A stretch of 6,611 nt of DNA from Lentisphaerota bacterium. GTDB lineage: Bacteria > Verrucomicrobiota > Kiritimatiellia > JAAZAB01. Below the pieces are notes generated by a model. That model worked only from the letters and a program-made list of their open reading frames with translations. It was not told the DNA's origin and searched no databases. This document shows positions 4,225 through 6,611 of this stretch, one piece after another. Position 1 is the stretch's first letter. Every line of letters begins with the position of its first letter. The stretch spans positions 1 to 6,611 of the forward strand of contig JACPGN010000099.1 in assembly GCA_016182435.1 (NCBI GenBank), given 5' to 3'. The translations under genes and the position numbers were made by a program.

Positions 4225-6474
4225 TCAGGGCATTGCCGCCAATCTAAAGACCCGGGTTTCCGGCGCCGCGAGCTTGATTGCGACCGTGCGCGCCTTTTGG
4301 CCGACAACTTTACCGGTGACGAGGTCTACGACCTTCATGGGTTGAGGCAAATGCAGCGTGCGCACTCCCGGTTTTACGCCATGCACGGCCAGGAAATTAC
4401 CGCTGGCGAAAACAACATCGCCCAGATCGGACCACGGGTTGCAGCCGCCGTAGATAGCCAGTGAGCGCAAGACCGCCGCCGGGATCGGTATGGCCATTGA
4501 GAACACAACCGCGTAGTCGTCTTGGCCGCGACCTTTTACGCCCTGCCCGAACTCGCGCAGGACCACTCCGGCGCTGTTGGCCCGCCAATAGACGCTGGCC
4601 CGGCCCAGTTCGACCGCGCCGGAATCGGCCAGGTCATAGGCCGGTTGCAGAATCGGACCGTAGGAATAGCTGTCGCCGTACACGCAGGGATGCGGCACGT
4701 CCCGCAACGCGGGATGCGCACCGACCTGGACCAGCACGCGCCGCGCGGCTTTCTTTTCCACAAAGTCAAGAGGGAATCCGAGTAGCTCCGTTGCCGGAAG
4801 GCTGCTGAGTTTTTCTCCGTCGCTCACGCCCGTGGCGGGGCCGAAGATGGCGATGCGGCCGTCGCGGAGAACTTTCTCGCGGAGCAACCTGATCCGCGCG
4901 GGTGTTACGCGGAACAGATTGGGGAACAGATAGGCGCGGAACGGGGGAAAATCGTCGTGCGCCAGGTCGCTCAGCAGGTAAATGCGGTACGGGATGCCGG
5001 TCAAGGCCAGGCAGTGCGCGCGCTGCTGGATCACGGCCAACTGCTGAAAACCCGATGTAAAATCGGTATCCAGCGAGCTTTCATCGTCAATGATCATCGC
5101 GATGGCGTGTTCGGTGGGCGGCAGCGGCGCTTGCATCATCTGCTGGCGCAGCGGGACCACTTCCGCGATAAGCTGCATGACCGCATCGTCGTCGAAATAT
5201 CCCCCGCCGACGTTGGCCCAGTGCGGGAAGAACCCGCGACTGGCCGCCAGCGCAAAGTTGCGCAGCAGGCCCGCCCGGCCTTCTTGAGAGTTGCGCCAAG
5301 CCCCCTGCTCCAGTTTGAAATCATCGGAAATCCAACTGCGCGCGTCATCCTCCAGCATCATCGTCTTGCCGCGCAATACGAGCGAGTCGGCGATACCTTC
5401 GGGCTCAAACCCCCATCCGACCGACCGCGCCGTGTAGTCCGCGGGAGTCATCAATCCGTCCAGCGCGGGAATATCGAGGAACAGCCCCACATCATACGAA
5501 CCTGAGGCGAGCAGGACGTCGGGAAACTCGCTGCCGTCTCCGCGCGCTTCAAACGCGTCCCGGATCAGCCAGCCGGAGAGCGGCTGTTTGAACGCATCCA
5601 CGGTGACGAAGACGCTGCGGAGCGCCGCTTCTTTAATTGTCCCGGTAATGCGCGCGACGAAACGGCCGAGCAGATCGCGCTGCAAGGCGAAGTAATCCAG
5701 GTAGCGTTGCGTCTGGCTCGGCGCGGTCCAGTTGAGCCATTGCGCGCGGTCACGGTTCCATTCGGCAAGAGTCGGCGCCCGCACTGTTTCCAGCGCCGCG
5801 TGCGCGTCATGCCAGGCCGCTTGCAGCGCCGCGCCGGTCTGATATTTCTTGCGGACGTACTGCTGATACGCGGCGCGCATGACGGGCGACTGGTCGAACG
5901 CATCGCCGTGGACGGAAGCCTCGGTGAGGCCTTCCGTGTGCGGGATGACCACGTAGCCGATGGCGCGGTTGCCCCACGAACGGCTGGCGACGAATTTCAC
6001 AACTCGCCGCGTAAATTCCATTTGCCCCTCCAGCCAGAGGTCCGAGGCGTAACTGGCGGCGCGATACTGCTTGGAATTTGCGCCCTGTTGCATGTGGTCA
6101 GGATAACGCGCCACCCATTTCTGCGGCGGCGCGGTCCAAAACGCCACCGCAAAGACAGCGTTAGAATTCACCTTCAGTATCTCGAGCGCCTGGTTGTCGA
6201 GCGAAGCGTGGTAGGCACGGGCCGTCTCGTCGCCGTACTCGCCTTCATCGGTCCAGAACGGCGAAGTGTAGAAGTCCGGGTAATCGCCGCGGAGCATGAG
6301 CTGAAACAGATCTACGCCGAGTTTGGCGAAGCGCTGGTTGCGGATATGCAGGCGCTCCCCCCCAGGAAACCGGTCGCAGTAAGAGGTTGTCAGCGCCCGC
6401 TCGTTGGCCATCAGCAGTGGGCGGGCGTCCTTCACCGCCACGCGCCCCGCGAAAACCTGGTCATTTCCATTCAT
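4225..6474 (-). CDS. Glycoside hydrolase-like protein with GH42 / beta-galactosidase architecture
   Basis: The 749-aa product appears to have three parts. Residues about 8-400 fit a TIM-barrel glycosidase: FAKLGVDLFQLML (49-61) near the first strands, then IGYVVIPHTEGLTE (172-185), and KTMMLEDDARSW (370-381). By position E181 could be the acid/base and E375 the nucleophile; this is an inference. The RAAYQQYVRKKYQTGAALQA segment (200-219) resembles the YG-ALN-AW region of GH42 enzymes. Residues about 455-570 (MIIDDESSLDT, YRIYLLSDL, RDGRIAIFGPATG) resemble the Rossmann-like trimerisation domain. The C-terminus (VVDLVTGKVV...RVFRLA) looks like a beta-sandwich. No signal peptide is evident at this start. 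The ATG overlaps the preceding stop as ATGA. Substrate is unknown, and divergent GH42-like families or a non-catalytic homologue are possible. Confidence 0.6.
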   Translation of the reverse strand: MNGNDQVFAGRVAVKDARPLLMANERALTTSYCDRFPGGERLHIRNQRFAKLGVDLFQLMLRGDYPDFYTSPFWTDEGEYGDETARAYHASLDNQALEILKVNSNAVFAVAFWTAPPQKWVARYPDHMQQGANSKQYRAASYASDLWLEGQMEFTRRVVKFVASRSWGNRAIGYVVIPHTEGLTEASVHGDAFDQSPVMRAAYQQYVRKKYQTGAALQAAWHDAHAALETVRAPTLAEWNRDRAQWLNWTAPSQTQRYLDYFALQRDLLGRFVARITGTIKEAALRSVFVTVDAFKQPLSGWLIRDAFEARGDGSEFPDVLLASGSYDVGLFLDIPALDGLMTPADYTARSVGWGFEPEGIADSLVLRGKTMMLEDDARSWISDDFKLEQGAWRNSQEGRAGLLRNFALAASRGFFPHWANVGGGYFDDDAVMQLIAEVVPLRQQMMQAPLPPTEHAIAMIIDDESSLDTDFTSGFQQLAVIQQRAHCLALTGIPYRIYLLSDLAHDDFPPFRAYLFPNLFRVTPARIRLLREKVLRDGRIAIFGPATGVSDGEKLSSLPATELLGFPLDFVEKKAARRVLVQVGAHPALRDVPHPCVYGDSYSYGPILQPAYDLADSGAVELGRASVYWRANSAGVVLREFGQGVKGRGQDDYAVVFSMAIPIPAAVLRSLAIYGGCNPWSDLGDVVFASGNFLAVHGVKPGVRTLHLPQPMKVVDLVTGKVVGQKARTVAIKLAAPETRVFRLAAMP

Positions 6475-6611
6475 TGGATGCTCACTTCTGCATTCGCCGC
6501 GCGGTAGACGGCCTTGGCTTCCGGCCCGACGAGCTCCACGACGAACGCGCCGCCCCCCGCAATGGTTTTCCCGCCGACTTTGATCTGGCAGGCGCCTTCG
6601 CTGTTGGCGAC
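6471..6611 (-). CDS. C-terminal end of an unidentified protein, coupled to the glycosidase-like gene
   Basis: This frame is open from the right edge of the window to the TGA at 6473-6471 and gives 46 residues, including CQIKVGGKTIAGGGAFVVEL and ending VYRAANAEVSIQ. The alternating hydrophobic pattern looks like a C-terminal beta-sandwich, as found at the end of many carbohydrate-active or secreted proteins, but I do not recognise the family. Its TGA overlaps the start of the next gene in an ATGA, so the two are probably translated together and work in the same pathway, perhaps glycan breakdown. The start and most of the protein lie outside the window. Confidence 0.7.
   Translation of the reverse strand, partial: VANSEGACQIKVGGKTIAGGGAFVVELVGPEAKAVYRAANAEVSIQ

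Noticed and set aside
4208..4225. T-rich run on the plus strand next to the glycosidase stop, as a terminator
   Set aside because: On the transcribed minus strand it is an A-run, with no GC hairpin before it, so it is not an intrinsic terminator for this gene.
4957..5505. 182-codon plus-strand frame
   Set aside because: Another antisense shadow of the 4225-6474 gene with no motif or ribosome-binding support.
5707..6507. 266-codon plus-strand frame opposite the glycosidase-like gene
   Set aside because: Arg/Val/His-rich shadow translation with no recognisable domain; the minus-strand frame has coherent glycosidase motifs.

Overview
The window carries a conserved translation and transcription operon, all on the minus strand: tRNA-Thr(GGT), tuf (EF-Tu), rpmG (L33), secE, nusG, rplK (L11) and rplA (L1, cut by the left edge). 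On the right, also on the minus strand, lie a glycoside-hydrolase-like gene (GH42-type architecture) and the 3' end of another gene translationally coupled to it. The DNA is fairly GC-rich. The tuf/rpmG/secE/nusG/rplK/rplA order is common to many bacteria. EF-Tu has a rewritten switch I segment (DPTKILTIA where most bacteria have RGITIN), which I associate with Planctomycetes-Verrucomicrobia-type bacteria. Together with palindromic intergenic repeats of a style common in Verrucomicrobiota, this suggests a Verrucomicrobiota or related PVC bacterium. That placement is inference, not proof.

Layout in transcription order (right to left). 6611-6471: C-terminal end of an unidentified gene, whose TGA overlaps the next ATG as ATGA. 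6474-4225: 749-aa GH42/beta-galactosidase-like protein. 4224-4017: leader with a candidate promoter (TTGACA, 16-nt spacer, TAGGTT) and three successive hairpins. 4016-3944: tRNA-Thr. 3943-3722: spacer with a cluster of dispersed-type repeats. 3721-2513: tuf. 2512-2396: spacer with long inverted-repeat arms. 2395-2249: rpmG, running directly into a 29-nt 3' remnant of a tRNA-Trp. 2225-1878: spacer with a 96-bp palindromic element and a terminator-like hairpin. 1877-1677: secE. 1648-1100: nusG, overlapping rplK (1100-675) by one base. 674-537: spacer with an 88-bp palindromic element. 536-1: rplA, lacking its C-terminus.

The core genes serve elongation (EF-Tu, L33, L11, L1), transcription elongation and antitermination (NusG) and protein export (SecE). 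The most unusual features are the tRNA-Trp remnant that supplies the stop codon of rpmG, the variant EF-Tu switch I, and the way four of the operon's spacers each hold a different inverted-repeat element. I found no phage, transposase, CRISPR or defence genes. This is a core region with accessory repeat insertions, not a new multi-gene system.
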